In this document: piece after piece, positions 35,001 to 42,336 of the stretch
Numbering within the stretch: position 1 is the first letter of the stretch
How the letters are laid out: each line of letters starts with the position of its first letter
Source: Carya illinoinensis
Taxonomy: Eukaryota; Streptophyta; Magnoliopsida; Fagales; Juglandaceae
Direction: 5' to 3'
DNA: 64,000 nt
Assembly: GCF_018687715.1 (NCBI RefSeq)
Contig: NC_056762.1
Span: 36,072,864 to 36,136,863, forward strand
The notes under the pieces: generated by a model
Seen by the model: only the letters and a program-made list of their open reading frames with translations
What the model was told of the DNA's origin: nothing
The model's database searches: none
Translations under genes and position numbers: made by a program

Positions 35001-36766
35001 AGTATGTCTGCAACATGGAGATCCGTATCGATCAAAATATGGTCAAGGCAAGTAGCTATCAGTTTGCACTTTCCAATTGGTTTTTCAATTTTCTCCTCTT
35101 TCTTCCTTCTTTTTTCATTAAAATTTGTGCTTCGTCCCAGGTCCTGAGAGAGGTGGGAGAGAATGTTGATGAAGTTATTATCTCTGCCGATGGTTCTTGG
35201 AAGGCTATAGTGGAAAGTGATGACCATGTAGATCAGTCACTCCTTAAGGCCAATTGCGAGAAAGAAAGGACTGAGTGGCAAGAATTTAGCAGAGTCTCAA
35301 ATTCCCTTCATAATGTTTTGGAACTTACAGAGGATAACAATGAGATGGACGCAGCGAGTTATGGTGAAATAGAAGACCGGAAACCTTTGCAGGCTAATCT
35401 TCCAGTTGCTTCAAATTTAGTTTTGCTTACAGAATCAAACAGAACAAATGATGTTAATCAACTTGTCAATGAGTTAGAGGATGAGATTTGGTCTGGAATA
35501 TATTCGGGTTCCATGTCCATGAACTCCAGCTCTAGGTCAAATGCCCAAAGAGTTGGTGGCATCTCTGAATCCATCCCTGCCAATCTAATGCAGCCTCCTG
35601 TGTTGACTGGTGCTGTCTCTCCTGCACTCAATCAAGAACCGAATTTCACCACCTCTATGATGCGAAGTCAATGCTCTCCCAATAATTTTCAGTTACAACA
35701 GTCGCAATATGCAAATTCTGTTGTCAACAATGAATATAGGTTGCCATCAATAGCCAGTCATGTGAGCAGGACCCCAACAGCAATTCAGGCTCTGCCTGTT
35801 CAGCCTCAGGCACAAAATCCACAGCAAAGACCAAATTGTGTGAATTCTTTGACTCCAAATTGTTCTTCAATTTCTTCTCAGGTATCTCTCTGTGTTACCG
35901 GTATTTAAGCAATTTGGAAATCCTGGAGCACCTAATGACCTGATTTGGTCCAAGTGTTCCAGTTCAGTTGAATTGATTTATGTTTTTCTTGTTGAGCCCT
36001 CGCTTTTGTTTTGGTTTGTTTTTGTGTTATGTTCGCAGACCTGCATTTTCTGAACTCTAGTTTTTACTTCTCACTAAACCTGCAGAACCGGGGTCATCAA
36101 GACCGTTCCTTCATTTCAGCCTCGAGTCAATTGCAAAGTGCTTATAAAGCATCTTCTGGGCAATTCAGTAATTTTCAAAATCCACACCTGCAGCAAACTT
36201 TAAACCCAAGGATGCCCCAGCCCGTGGGTCAATATTCAAGCACTATCTGGCCATCTTCACAGCTTGCACAGGGCACCCCGATCCTGCAAAGGGGTGCACA
36301 AGTGGGAATTAGACATGCAGCAGGCACTAGCAGTCACCAACAGGCTAGATGGCTTCCTCACCAAGGTGCTCTTCAGATGGGTAGACAGGCACCATCTGTG
36401 CCAGCTCTAAATCAAACGTCCATGGCTGGGAACTCTATGCCCATGACTGCATATGGGAGACAAGAGGAATTAGCAGACCAGAGAGTGAATATTAGAGGAA
36501 TGCCACATCCAAGGCCTCATAGTTTGCCGGACACGACAATGGATGAGAATTGGCGGCCAAGACGTCGAATGCGTGGTAGCCTGACAGGTGCTTCGTATGA
36601 TGCTCATAGCCAATACATAATTCAGCCAACCCAATCAGCACAACCTGTAAGACCACCCGAAAATCCGATTCCTTCAGCATCTAATCCAGCACACCCGCCG
36701 GGGCTTAGTATCTCAATCAGAAATGCTAGCAGTCCTCAAATACCTAATGTTTTAATCCAACGATAG
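787..36766 (+). CDS. PIAL2: PIAL1/PIAL2-like SP-RING E4 SUMO-protein ligase, 16 exons
   Basis: Exons: 787-971, 7986-8058, 10277-10342, 10697-10762, 10833-10915, 11736-11787, 11872-11943, 15222-15289, 15409-15457, 15567-15651, 15744-15845, 23329-23380, 28848-28899, 34931-35047, 35141-35881, 36086-36766. They sum to 2544 nt, 847 codons plus stop, close to the Arabidopsis PIAL proteins. Phases agree at every junction. Introns are GT-AG except intron 14, which is GC-AG. The SP-RING lies at about residues 312-359 (CPIS, CKHLQCFD, WRCPHC) and is split over exons 12-14. A SUMO-interacting motif VLELTED is at about 433-439, followed by a long Ser/Gln/Pro-rich tail. The family extends SUMO chains in the nucleus, and in Arabidopsis PIAL2 works with MOM1 in transcriptional silencing. 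The identification comes from protein similarity recalled across the whole N-terminal half. The start is the first ATG in frame with the conserved N-terminus ([13 protein letters not shown]). The stop may be a frame-shifted one (see findings). Confidence 0.93.
1749..1954 (+). repeat. tRNA-derived SINE with 16-bp target-site duplication (intron 1)
   Basis: The element is flanked by exact copies of GCTTCATGGGGTGGAA at 1733-1748 and 1955-1970. A pol III A-box-like TGGCGTAGTGG is at 1761-1771 and a B-box-like GAGTTCGAAAT at 1804-1814. It ends in TGCCAATAAAAAAA. Its 3' tail is shared with the SINEs at 8302 and 34441, so the three form one family. It is about 206 bp, nearly the same length as the copy at 34441. 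Confidence 0.85.
2079..3186. mobile_element. Tourist-like MITE (PIF/Harbinger type) split by a LINE
   Basis: The ends are GGCCCCGTTTGGAAGTT on the left and the complement of AACCCCGTTTGGATGTT on the right, flanked by TTA at 2076-2078 and 3187-3189. A 3-bp TTA duplication with G-rich ends is the hallmark of PIF/Harbinger MITEs. Without the LINE and its duplication the element would be about 340 bp. The interior is non-coding with repeated AACTCATCTTAACTC-like words. Confidence 0.85.
2174..2921 (-). mobile_element. 5'-truncated L1 LINE inserted in the MITE, 18-bp TSD
   Basis: The insertion is bounded by the 18-bp direct repeat CCCAACTCGTAAATTACT at 2156-2173 and 2922-2939. A T-run at the left marks the poly(A) tail on the minus strand. 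The minus strand encodes about 217 residues of the C-terminal end of L1 ORF2, with the zinc-binding zf-RVT signature ([17 protein letters not shown]). Only the 3' end of a LINE was copied, as usual for target-primed reverse transcription. Confidence 0.92.
3243..4911. mobile_element. hAT-type MITE, 8-bp TSD, with a second copy nested inside
   Basis: The element is flanked by exact 8-bp copies of GGGGTTGG at 3235-3242 and 4912-4919, the duplication size of hAT transposons. The ends are TAGGGGCGGCAATATGTG and the complement of TAAGGGTAGCAATTTGTG. The interior is non-coding and full of GGGTC/GACCC-type words (AACGGGTTATGTGGATCA). A related element lies at 3514-4075 and CT-rich microsatellites follow it at about 4130-4318. 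Confidence 0.82.
3514..4075. mobile_element. Nested hAT-type MITE with long terminal inverted repeats
   Basis: Left end TAGGGGTGGTAATATGTTAT and right end, read on the minus strand, TAGGGGTGTCAAATCGTGTT are inverted repeats that continue into CCGTTAACC and ACGGGTAGTGTTCGTG. The same terminal motif is used by the outer element at 3243-4911. No clean 8-bp duplication is visible because the flanks are C-rich. Confidence 0.7.
5128..5156 (+). repeat. Poly-C run of 29 bases
   Basis: An uninterrupted C tract directly precedes the T-rich end of the LINE remnant at 5157. Similar C or G tracts occur at 9730-9746, 12042-12069 and 24588-24610. Long homopolymers in a long-read or gap-filled assembly can be inexact, so the length should not be trusted. 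Confidence 0.8.
5157..6030 (-). mobile_element. Decayed L1 LINE 3' fragment (intron 1)
   Basis: The minus strand carries remnants of the C-terminal end of LINE ORF2: the typical tail read as GCCCAAGTACACAA near 5210 and a [20 protein letters not shown] stretch around 5340-5420. Many stops and shifts are present. A word of about 20 bp, ATCAATCCATTACCAAGATC, is duplicated at 5570 and 5610. The right end is not sharp. Confidence 0.7.
6239..6900. mobile_element. hAT-type MITE with 8-bp TSD GGTAGAAT
   Basis: Exact GGTAGAAT copies at 6231-6238 and 6901-6908 bracket an AT-rich 662-bp element. The ends TAGGGGTGTAAGG and the complement of TAAAAGTGTAAATC are imperfect inverted repeats, with GGTCCAGTCC/GGACCGGACC words just inside each end. 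No coding capacity is seen. Confidence 0.8.
6909..7985. other. Rest of intron 1: pyrimidine-rich and GC-rich spacer
   Basis: This stretch holds a CT-rich tract at about 6960-7200 and a GC-rich block at about 7470-7620 with no recognisable protein in any frame. The translated ORFs here are low complexity (Ser/Leu or Lys/Arg rich). A CATCATCATCATCAT repeat lies near 7887-7905. The polypyrimidine tract and AG acceptor of exon 2 close the intron at 7985. Confidence 0.5.
8302..8378 (+). repeat. 5'-truncated SINE with 12-bp TSD (intron 2)
   Basis: AACATGTATAGT at 8290-8301 and 8379-8390 flanks 77 bp that match the 3' tail of the SINE at 34441 (GAGGGCCTGTGCACCT, then GGTGCCAATAAAA) and end in AAATAAATAAATAAAA. 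The A and B boxes are absent, so this is a truncated copy. Confidence 0.8.
8391..9025 (+). mobile_element. 5'-truncated L1 LINE, plus strand, with poly(A)
   Basis: Positions 8396-8707 encode the ORF2 C-terminal zinc-finger region ([17 protein letters not shown]). The same reading continues through stops and shifts to about 8960 ([24 protein letters not shown]). An A-run at 9013-9025 is the tail. It is close in sequence to the LINE at 17447-23014 ([26 protein letters not shown] in both). Its start abuts the SINE duplication. Confidence 0.85.
9026..10276. other. Remainder of intron 2
   Basis: No gene is seen. It contains a CT microsatellite at about 9092-9112, a G-rich block at 9630-9780 with a G-run at about 9730-9746, and ordinary AT-rich intron sequence up to the acceptor of exon 3 at 10276. 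Confidence 0.5.
11309..11345 (-). repeat. Short SINE 3'-end remnant, minus strand
   Basis: TTTTTATTGGCACCGGGTGT at the left is the reverse complement of the 3' tail shared by the SINEs at 1749 and 34441 (ACACCCGGTGCC then an A-rich end). Similarity is lost after about 35 bp, so this is a remnant in intron 5 or the start of a strongly diverged copy. Confidence 0.45.
11681..11721 (+). repeat. (TC)n microsatellite forming the polypyrimidine tract of intron 5
   Basis: About 20 TC units end 14 nt before the acceptor AG at 11734-11735, leaving only TGTGTGCTTGTGC between. The repeat therefore occupies the region where the branch point and polypyrimidine tract must lie. Exon 6 starts at 11736. Confidence 0.9.
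12042..12069 (+). repeat. Poly-C tract in intron 7
   Basis: C19-A-C8 followed by further C-rich sequence. It is notable only as a homopolymer and its length may be an assembly artefact. Confidence 0.7.
12272..12644 (+). repeat. Tandem repeat, unit about 146-153 bp, about 2.5 copies
   Basis: Copies start at 12272, 12418 and 12571 with CACATTTTTGCCACTTTGC. The unit also contains TCTTGGGGGCTTCC and ATACCATGGTCTTATGGCATG. The third copy breaks off at GTTTGGAG because the hAT MITE at 12645 was inserted into it. The repeat resumes at 13692 with GTTTGGAGTTTATCTCTTGGG. Confidence 0.88.
12645..13691. mobile_element. hAT-type non-autonomous transposon, 8-bp TSD GTTTGGAG
   Basis: Exact GTTTGGAG duplications lie at 12637-12644 and 13692-13699. 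The terminal inverted repeats are CAAGGCTCAAAAAATG and the complement of CAAGGCTCGAAAAAAT. The interior is AT-rich with repeated GAATCGGTT words and no transposase. A Tourist-like MITE (13014-13334) is nested in it. Confidence 0.9.
13014..13334. mobile_element. Tourist-like MITE, 321 bp, 3-bp TSD TCA
   Basis: The ends are GGGGATGTTTGGAAA and the complement of GGGGATGCTTGGGAAA, with TCA at 13011-13013 and 13335-13337. The size, G-rich ends and 3-bp duplication fit PIF/Harbinger MITEs. It is nested inside the hAT element at 12645-13691, so it is the younger of the two. Confidence 0.85.
13740..15165 (+). mobile_element. Ancient L1 LINE ORF2 remnant (intron 7)
   Basis: The plus strand shows decayed pieces of the ORF2 C-terminal half: a [17 protein letters not shown] stretch near 13820, a [15 protein letters not shown] stretch near 13950 and a zinc-finger-like [10 protein letters not shown] stretch near 14705. 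Stops occur throughout. It is much more diverged than the other LINEs and has no clear tail or duplication. Confidence 0.7.
15853..17446 (-). mobile_element. L1 LINE (a), 3' part, inserted 7 bp into intron 11
   Basis: The T-run at 15853-15863 is the poly(A) tail on the minus strand and starts 7 bp after the exon 11 donor (GT at 15846). Minus-strand pieces give the ORF2 C-terminal region: [19 protein letters not shown] near 16300 and [19 protein letters not shown] near 17060. The element continues at 23015-23190 beyond the inserted LINE (b), where an RT FADD-like motif (FSDNTLIF) is truncated. A 5'-truncated LINE tail is also inserted at about 16363-16425. Confidence 0.85.
16363..16425 (+). 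mobile_element. Very short LINE 3'-tail insertion in the opposite orientation
   Basis: A stretch of about 60 bp reading GTATTTGGGCTTTGCCTAAT and ending in A9 interrupts LINE (a). The host LINE sequence AAGATTTTCA occurs on both sides, near 16350 and 16425, as the target duplication. Its ending resembles the LINE 3' ends elsewhere in the window read on the other strand. Confidence 0.7.
17519..21159 (-). pseudogene. LINE (b) ORF2: endonuclease-reverse transcriptase, broken
   Basis: The APE-type endonuclease starts at ATG 21157-21159 ([35 protein letters not shown]). Reverse transcriptase follows, with [13 protein letters not shown] near 19420 and the catalytic FADDTLIM near 19090, then the zinc-finger C-terminus ([19 protein letters not shown] near 17880). 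Reading is broken by TGA codons at 20455-20457, 19872-19874 and 19761-19763, a shift in a T-rich run near 20255, and further breaks near 19300 and 18700. It is non-autonomous as it stands. Confidence 0.9.
21156..22860 (-). pseudogene. LINE (b) ORF1 (RNA-binding protein region), broken
   Basis: The C-terminal part (21548 to 21156) reads [19 protein letters not shown] and ends [19 protein letters not shown]. It is matched by the LINEs at 31325-31663 and 26474-26749. Upstream Ser/Pro-rich and Glu-rich stretches (22037 to 21591, and about 22859 to 22650) belong to the same protein region but are interrupted. Its TGA stop (21156-21158) overlaps the ORF2 ATG as ATGA. Confidence 0.75.
22939..23014 (+). 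repeat. (AG)n microsatellite, 38 units
   Basis: Uninterrupted AG repeat at the 5' boundary of LINE (b). On the LINE strand it is a CT repeat. The insertion boundary with LINE (a) lies at its right edge. Confidence 0.95.
23442..23841. mobile_element. Tourist-like MITE, about 400 bp, TSD TTA (intron 12)
   Basis: TTA at 23439-23441 and 23842-23844 flanks ends GGCCTCGTTTGGTTACACAA and the complement of AAGCTTGGTTTGGGTTCACAA. GATGAGATGAGAT words near both ends extend the inverted repeats. It lies about 60 bp after exon 12, shows no coding capacity and is uninterrupted. Confidence 0.83.
24390..27880 (-). mobile_element. L1 LINE (c), internally deleted, tandem 5' region
   Basis: Minus strand. 3' T-run at 24390; ORF2 C-terminal pieces from 24413 to 25535; an RT-upstream segment (25555-26193) fused directly to the [10 protein letters not shown] motif with the RT core missing; ORF1 C-terminus (26474-26749, ending [12 protein letters not shown]) and more ORF1 up to about 27330. 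Endonuclease is missing. A second LINE 3' end (T-run near 26265, GTACACAGGACGTATATAAG) sits where it should be. A C23-type tract interrupts at about 24588. The right boundary is approximate. Confidence 0.8.
27317..27879. repeat. Direct duplication of about 214 bp in the LINE (c) 5' region
   Basis: Copies at 27317-27530 and 27666-27879 start GCACAAAGAGTTGCAACCTC / GCACAAAGAGTTGCAGCCTC and end GGGAGGAGGAGATCTGCGA. They are offset by 349 bp. The inserted spacer shares further GATTCTGTTATAGTTTTTAG words. They differ at perhaps one position in ten. Confidence 0.88.
29374..33206. mobile_element. Tourist-like MITE split by LINE (d), TSD TTA (intron 13)
   Basis: TTA at 29371-29373 and 33207-33209 flanks ends GGCCCTGTTTGGATGTTAAG and the complement of GGCCCCGTTTGGAACTTAGA. 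Left arm 29374-29634, right arm about 33166-33206. It is the same family as the MITE at 2079-3186. Confidence 0.83.
29635..33165 (-). mobile_element. L1 LINE (d), internally deleted, inserted in a MITE
   Basis: Minus strand. T-run at 29635-29648; zf-RVT/ORF2 C-terminus in pieces to 31186; then a direct junction to about 60 residues of the endonuclease N-terminus (31140-31325, KPKIVSWNV near 31315); then ORF1 (31325-31663, [14 protein letters not shown]) and a long upstream ORF1 region to about 32800. Most of endonuclease and the RT core, over 3 kb against LINE (b), are missing. A CT microsatellite lies at about 33080-33100 near the 5' end. The TSD is not clear. Confidence 0.85.
33410..33842 (+). 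mobile_element. LINE 3' remnant, plus strand
   Basis: Reads [11 protein letters not shown] near 33430 and [15 protein letters not shown] near 33610, the usual zf-RVT and downstream W-rich motifs of plant L1 ORF2, interrupted by shifts. It ends with ATTAAAGAAAATTATTTTT. Confidence 0.7.
34441..34645 (+). repeat. Full-length tRNA-derived SINE with 18-bp TSD (intron 13)
   Basis: AAATTTGAAGTTGAGGGG is duplicated at 34423-34440 and 34646-34663. A box TGGCTCAAGTGG is at 34455-34466 and B box GGTCCAAATCC at 34508-34518. The 3' end is CCGGTGCCTATAAAAAAA. At 205 bp it is the best-preserved copy of the family also found at 1749 and 8302. Confidence 0.92.
35048..35140 (+). other. GC-AG intron 14 of the PIAL gene, 93 nt and open in frame
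   Basis: The donor is AAG|GCAAGT, the classic strong GC-AG consensus, and the acceptor is TTCGTCCCAG. Splicing joins QNMVK to [12 protein letters not shown] exactly as the family requires. The intron is 31 codons long with no stop, so retention would keep the frame and add a hydrophobic segment ([14 protein letters not shown]) right after the SP-RING. Confidence 0.88.
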
Positions 36767-38819
36767 ACCCAAGTTGGATGAGTGGAGGCCCAAGTATTCT
36801 GCCTGCGCACCTATAGACAAATCAACTAGACGCATCTTGGGGTTTGTTACCTGCGAGTTGCACAAAGGTGGCTCTTTATATGTTGGAATTGATCTGGTAG
36901 TCATTTTAAATGGGTCTGTGTTCTGTGACCAACTGGAAGATAGCCCTAGTTTTAAATTTGGAGTATGAACCTGGTGGGAGGAATACTGAAGACTGGTCTG
37001 CTATGCGAGAGGATATGCTGAGTTGGCCATGCAGATGCAGCCAGGTAGCACTTGGTAGGAACTTGAGATGTTCCATATCGTAGACTTTTAAAAATCTTAA
37101 CTCTTGATTTCACAATTAAATGATTCAAATTGGTATATTTCCACGTAAGATACAGTGAATATTAGAAGGAGAGTTTGAGATATTTTTTTTTTTTTTTTGT
37201 ATATTACTTTTCCTTTTGTTTACGTCCTATCTAATTGTGCTATGACTTTGCATCATATCATTTTGGCCATGAATCAGTTCAAGACTTAAAAGTTCCAACC
37301 ATAACATTCTCTTCTTTTTTAGGCACCCAATTTGCCAACAGAAACGATAATATAAATAGAGTAGCCATTCTCATACTTCTGCTCCAATATTTGGTATTTT
37401 ATAATTTTATTTGCAAATTCTATTGAGTATATTTCTTTGTGATTTATGAACATACAGAACAAAATCCCCCTCTTCCTTGATCCAACGTAGCAGCACAGGG
37501 TAAATAGTCTACCCAATTTAATAGTAATAGAAGGGAAAGCATACATATAACAATAATGATAATACAAAAGAAAAAAGACAGACAACATTCCATTCTACTC
37601 ACATACTCGAACCCATAGATTTTTTGAAATTAATGTAACCGAATTATGTAGTTGGAGTACTATATATCAAGTCAACCTGAACTTCCATTTCTTTTATCAG
37701 CAGACCTGTCTTTTTAGCTGTCCCATGAACTTGACGAATGTTTGGAATCTACTTCTGGCGGAAGGCCTCAAACTTTGGATTTTCCAGATTCAACTCTATA
37801 AGCAATCAGCAATGCGGCAATAACCAGAGCGATAAAGCAAGCTCATGGATATATATATGTGTGTGTGACAGTGTGTGTGTGTGTGTATACAACAAATATA
37901 ATATAAATAAATCTTATTCGAAAAAGTCTATGTAATCAGATTGTAAAATTTATTTTATTATAAAGTATATGTAATTATGTATTTCATTAAATTACGTTAG
38001 TATGTAAACTTCTTGAATAAGATTTGTGCATAGCATCCACACGACGATTCTAAGTTACCTGATCCTATTTCCTAGTTTCTGTTTCATGAATTGATTGTGA
38101 TCCACGTCAGACATTGATTGTGAGAATTGCTAGCTCCCCCATGTGAGAGAACCGTAGCTCAGTTGCCAACAAGCAGGATGTGCCAATACCCAAATGACTT
38201 AAAAGGTCGTAATTTGGAGGGCCAAGAAATAAATGAATATTATTTCAGTTTTGAAGACAATCATATACAGTTGCCATAGAGACTCGTTATAAGGCTCAGG
38301 CTCTGTTCAGTCAGAAATTATCCAAAACCACTCTACTTTAGGCATCTTGAATTGTCAATCGACTGAAATCTTAATGGCTATCATTTTATATTTAATTAAA
38401 AGGACTTATAGTTAAGAATTCTGAAATGTTACTGCTTTGCTCCTTTCCCTTCTCCTATCGATCGAACTAGTTTTGTCCATATTAAGCTTGATGTGTCCAA
38501 ACCAGAAAGATGCCGAATGATGCAAGACCATAGGTGGTCGTTTACGCTAAAAGAAGTATCAAATAAAAAGTGACCCTAAGAATGAGAATGATGTGAGCTG
38601 CGTAGTTGGTATTCGAATATTATTGTCATGATTGGTGTAATCTTTGTGACAACTTGTTTTGAATTTCCTACACATTTATACCATACAGATCTCTCCACTC
38701 TGAGGTGCCAACCTTCATGTCACTTAAATATCGAGAAGCTTATACCCATATTGATAAGAATGGCAGAGTTAGGTAGCTTTCATTCATATACAGATTAATG
38801 AGGTCATTCCTAGTAAATT
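36767..38819. other. PIAL 3' region and ancestral upstream region of the glucanase gene
   Basis: No gene is seen. The first few hundred bases are the PIAL 3' UTR. A TA/GT microsatellite is at about 37848-37888. Because the copia element at 38825 split the glucanase promoter, the sequence just left of 38820 is what once lay directly upstream of the TATA box now at 52560. Confidence 0.6.
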
Positions 38820-38824
38820 GGCTC

Positions 38825-39118
38825 TGTTGAAGAAAACAAAAGAGACGTAGATAAGGTGTTTGAATAAAAACCTCAGTGATGATTTCATATTGAAAAAGGA
38901 TTTTTGCAAGTATAAATTTTCCTCACTTACATAATGCAGGGACCCCTTGGTCCTATCTGATTTATAAAAAATGAATGTACATTTATCATGAATTTCATTT
39001 AGCATTTGCAATAGACCATAGGACCACTCTGAGAATTCTATTAAGCTGAGTATGTCAGAAATCTTCCAGCTCCTTCTTATCCTTCTGATCTGGTGATGTA
39101 GCGCCTAATGCCTTAACA
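38825..39118 (-). repeat. Copia 3' LTR (left), 294 bp
   Basis: Starts TGTTGAAGAAAACAAAAGAG and ends CGCCTAATGCCTTAACA on the plus strand. It pairs with the LTR at 52260-52554. The broken RNase H reading frame of the element runs into it from the right. On the minus strand GCGGGAGAC precedes the LTR and may be the polypurine tract. Confidence 0.93.
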
Positions 39119-40690
39119 GTCTCCCGCGAGTCAAGCACCACAGGACAAAGTGTGAGGCTTGATCGTAGTTGAGCAAACCGTGCTGCAGACAGTGGCTTGG
39201 TGAAGTTATCTGCAAGTTGATCCTTACTAGATAAAAAAGAAACTTGAAGAGATTTTGCAGCTACACAATCTCTAACAAAATGATCGTCCAACTCAACATG
39301 TTTAGTATGAGAATGTAAAATGGGATTAATAGTAAGATAAGTAGCAGCCAAATTGTCACACCACAAGATTGGAGGGTCTCTAAGAAAAATAACAAGTTCT
39401 TTCAAATTAGATTGGAGCTAAAGAAGCTCATAGGCAGTGTTAGTAACTGCCTTGTACTCGGCTTCAATGGAAGACCGAGCAATAGGGGGTTGTTTCTTCG
39501 ATCCCCAAGAAATAAGATGATTATAAAAAATAAATGTAGAAACCACCAATGGATTTACGATTAGCCGGACAACTGGTCTAGTCAGCATTAGAGTAGGCAT
39601 ATAATGTAAAAGGTGAAGAGCTTCGAAAATGAAGCCCAAAGTGTTGTGTAAGATTCAAGTAACGAAGTATTCCTATTACAGCTTACTAGTGGGGAAGTTG
39701 TGGGTAATGCCTGAATTGACACACTTTATTGACAGCATCTGAGATTTCTGGCCGAGTGAAAGCTAGATATTGCAAACTGCCAACTACACTTCGATAAAGT
39801 TGAGGGTCCTCAAACGAGGAGCTCTCAAGAGCAGTGAGTTTGGAAGTGGACATAAGTGTAGAAAATGGTTTCGATTGACTCATATTAGTGAGAACTAATA
39901 AATTTGAAATATTTTTGGATTGTGAGAGTGATAAAATAGAGGAGTTTCTAGTGACTTCAATACCAAGAAAGTAATGAAGAGATCCAAGATCTTTGACAGG
40001 AAAAAATTGACTAAGTGTAGTGATGAATTGCAAAATCAATAATGGTTTTGAACCAGTATCTACAATATCATCTATATATACTAAAACATAGAGACAATCA
40101 GACGACTTTTGTATGATAAACAGAGATGAATCTGATGGTACCCCTTGGCCACAAGGCATGCCTATCTGTTAGTTTAGATAACCAAGCCCTAAGGCTTGCT
40201 TTAAACCATAGATAGACTTTTGTAAACTTACAAATATGGGATGGGAAATCAAGATTTACAAATCCGGGCAACTGTTGCATAAATACATCTTCCTCAAGGT
40301 TGCCATAGAGAAGGCATTCTGTATATCCAACTAGTGCAACGACCACTTTGAAGCCACTGTCGAGACCAGGTTGCTAATGGTACGCCTTGGCCATAAGGCG
40401 TGCCTTGCAATGCTCAAGAGTGCCATCAACTCGATGCTTGGTCTTTAAGACCCATTTGGAACCAAGAATATTCATGGTCGAAGAGCAAGCGACAAGGATC
40501 CATGTCTTATTTTGGATTAAAGCTTGGAATTCAGTTACCATAGTCGATCTCCACTTTAAGTATTTGGAAGCCTCAGTAAAGGAAGAGGGCTCCTCAGGGA
40601 GAGAAGCAGAAGAAAGATTGAGGGAGAGAGGGGGTAATACCGAGTCTTATTACGTAGGTTCTTACACCATTTTATTAATTCTTTAAGTTA
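39055..40690 (-). pseudogene. Copia reverse transcriptase-RNase H, broken
   Basis: Minus-strand pieces in order: NILGSKWVFKTKHRVDGTLE (about 40470-40375), NLEEDVFMQQLPGF near 40290, YVLVYIDDI near 40080 (the catalytic YVDD-type box), LGSLHYFLGIEV near 39980, RSVVGSLQYLAFTRPEIS near 39770, then RNase H SSIEAEYKAV near 39460 and HTKHVELDDHFVRD near 39300. Frame breaks separate most pieces. A short stretch near 40135-40165 is repeated at 40378-40410. Confidence 0.92.
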
Positions 40691-41607
40691 AATATTTTTA
40701 AGATAAAGATTTTTATTATTTTATTTTGTTATTATTTTATTTTAAGATGGATGTGTTTTTATTTTATGTGGGTTATTAAAATAAATTAAGGGTATGATTT
40801 TAAGACTTTACAATATTTTTCTCTTAAAGCCCTCAAATTATTATTTTTAAGAAATAGCCCAATTGATTTCCACAATTTGATTGGTAGGTATAGTAAATAT
40901 CTCCTTACATTAAATCTAAGCCGTCCATTAATCAAGCTTTCAATGTAAGCTTTGACCAAAACTAGCTATTTTTAGCTATTTTTCTTTCCCCTTTCCATCG
41001 GTCATAAGCCAAAGAAGAACACATCTATTTCTTCCTTCCCAAGCCGACGTGTAACAACCCACTCATTCTTTCTCTTATAATTACAAGCCCCGTTCTGCAG
41101 GTCGAACCTCAATGATGTGTTTTAAAAGATGCCAAGCAGATTTTTAAAGCAAGCCAATTATTTTAAAATTTATGAATATTTTTAAATGTTTCAGAAATAT
41201 TTATATATGATATTTTCAGTATTATTAGATTAAGCTTAATTTTAAAATAATACAATTATGATATTTTTTAAGAGCTCCAAAAATATTATAATTGTGAAAA
41301 ATTATTTAATTTAAATGATTTTAGTCATTTAAAAATATTACGAGATTTAAAATATATGGAAAACTCTAAATTAATTTAAATGGTTTTATTCTCTTCAAGT
41401 AATTAACAAGATTTTATTATTTTAATTAATGATGAATGAACATTATTTTATGAACTTTAGTTCATAAAATAATATTCTATTTTATTTCCTCTCAGTATTT
41501 TAAAGTAAATAAATACTTAGCATTTTTAAATCAGTTTTTAAACTCACCGTTAGATCGTTCTGAAGATTCCAAGACTAATGGCCTGGATTAAATACCCAAG
41601 CCCCTAG

Positions 41608-41715
<108 letters not shown>

Positions 41716-41924
41716 AAAATGGGTTTCAAGCCCATTTCTTCCTCCTATCGCCACCGTGTGTGGCCGACAGAGTCACCGAGCACCTTCATTGGCATTACCA
41801 CCTCATGGGCTTCACTCCCATAGACTTCCTTTACCCCCCATCTCTCTCCCTCTCCGTCGCACCACATCTTCATTGCACTAGGCCTTCACAAGGGTTTACC
41901 ACCCTTGCGTTGCAGTGCACGGCT

Positions 41925-42336
41925 CAATGTTTTGAATACCGTACCGAATTCCGTATCGGTCAAGGCACTGGAACGAAATATTTTAGTACCGGTACCATTT
42001 CGTGTACTATTTCATTATAGTCGATATATAAATAAATTATATATATAAATTATATTTCAAAATAATAATCTATATATGAATAGATTATACATAAATACGT
42101 ATATATATAAATTATAAATAGTCTGGTTTGAATTGGGGGTCAAAAAATGAGCTTGTAGTTTGAAGAAATGAAAAAAAAAAAAGTAAATTCTGAAATACCG
42201 ACCGGTACGGGTCGAAATATCGGCTAGTATGACCGTTATTTGGATCGGTATGAAATAGGTATAATACCTATATCGGACCAATGGCCGGTACGGCATATAC
42301 CGGTCGGTACAGTACGGTACGGTATTTAAAACACTG
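41925..42336. mobile_element. hAT-type MITE, 412 bp, 8-bp TSD GCACGGCT
   Basis: Exact GCACGGCT copies at 41917-41924 and 42337-42344. The inverted ends CAATGTTTTGAATACCGTAC and the complement of CAGTGTTTTAAATACCGTAC differ at two of 20 positions. The interior is rich in CCGGTAC/GTACCGG words with no coding capacity. It is nested in the LTR-like block, itself within copia. Confidence 0.92.

Noticed and set aside
35015..35908. 297-codon open frame as one exon
   Set aside because: It spans part of exon 14, the in-frame GC-AG intron and exon 15. Family similarity demands removal of 35048-35140.
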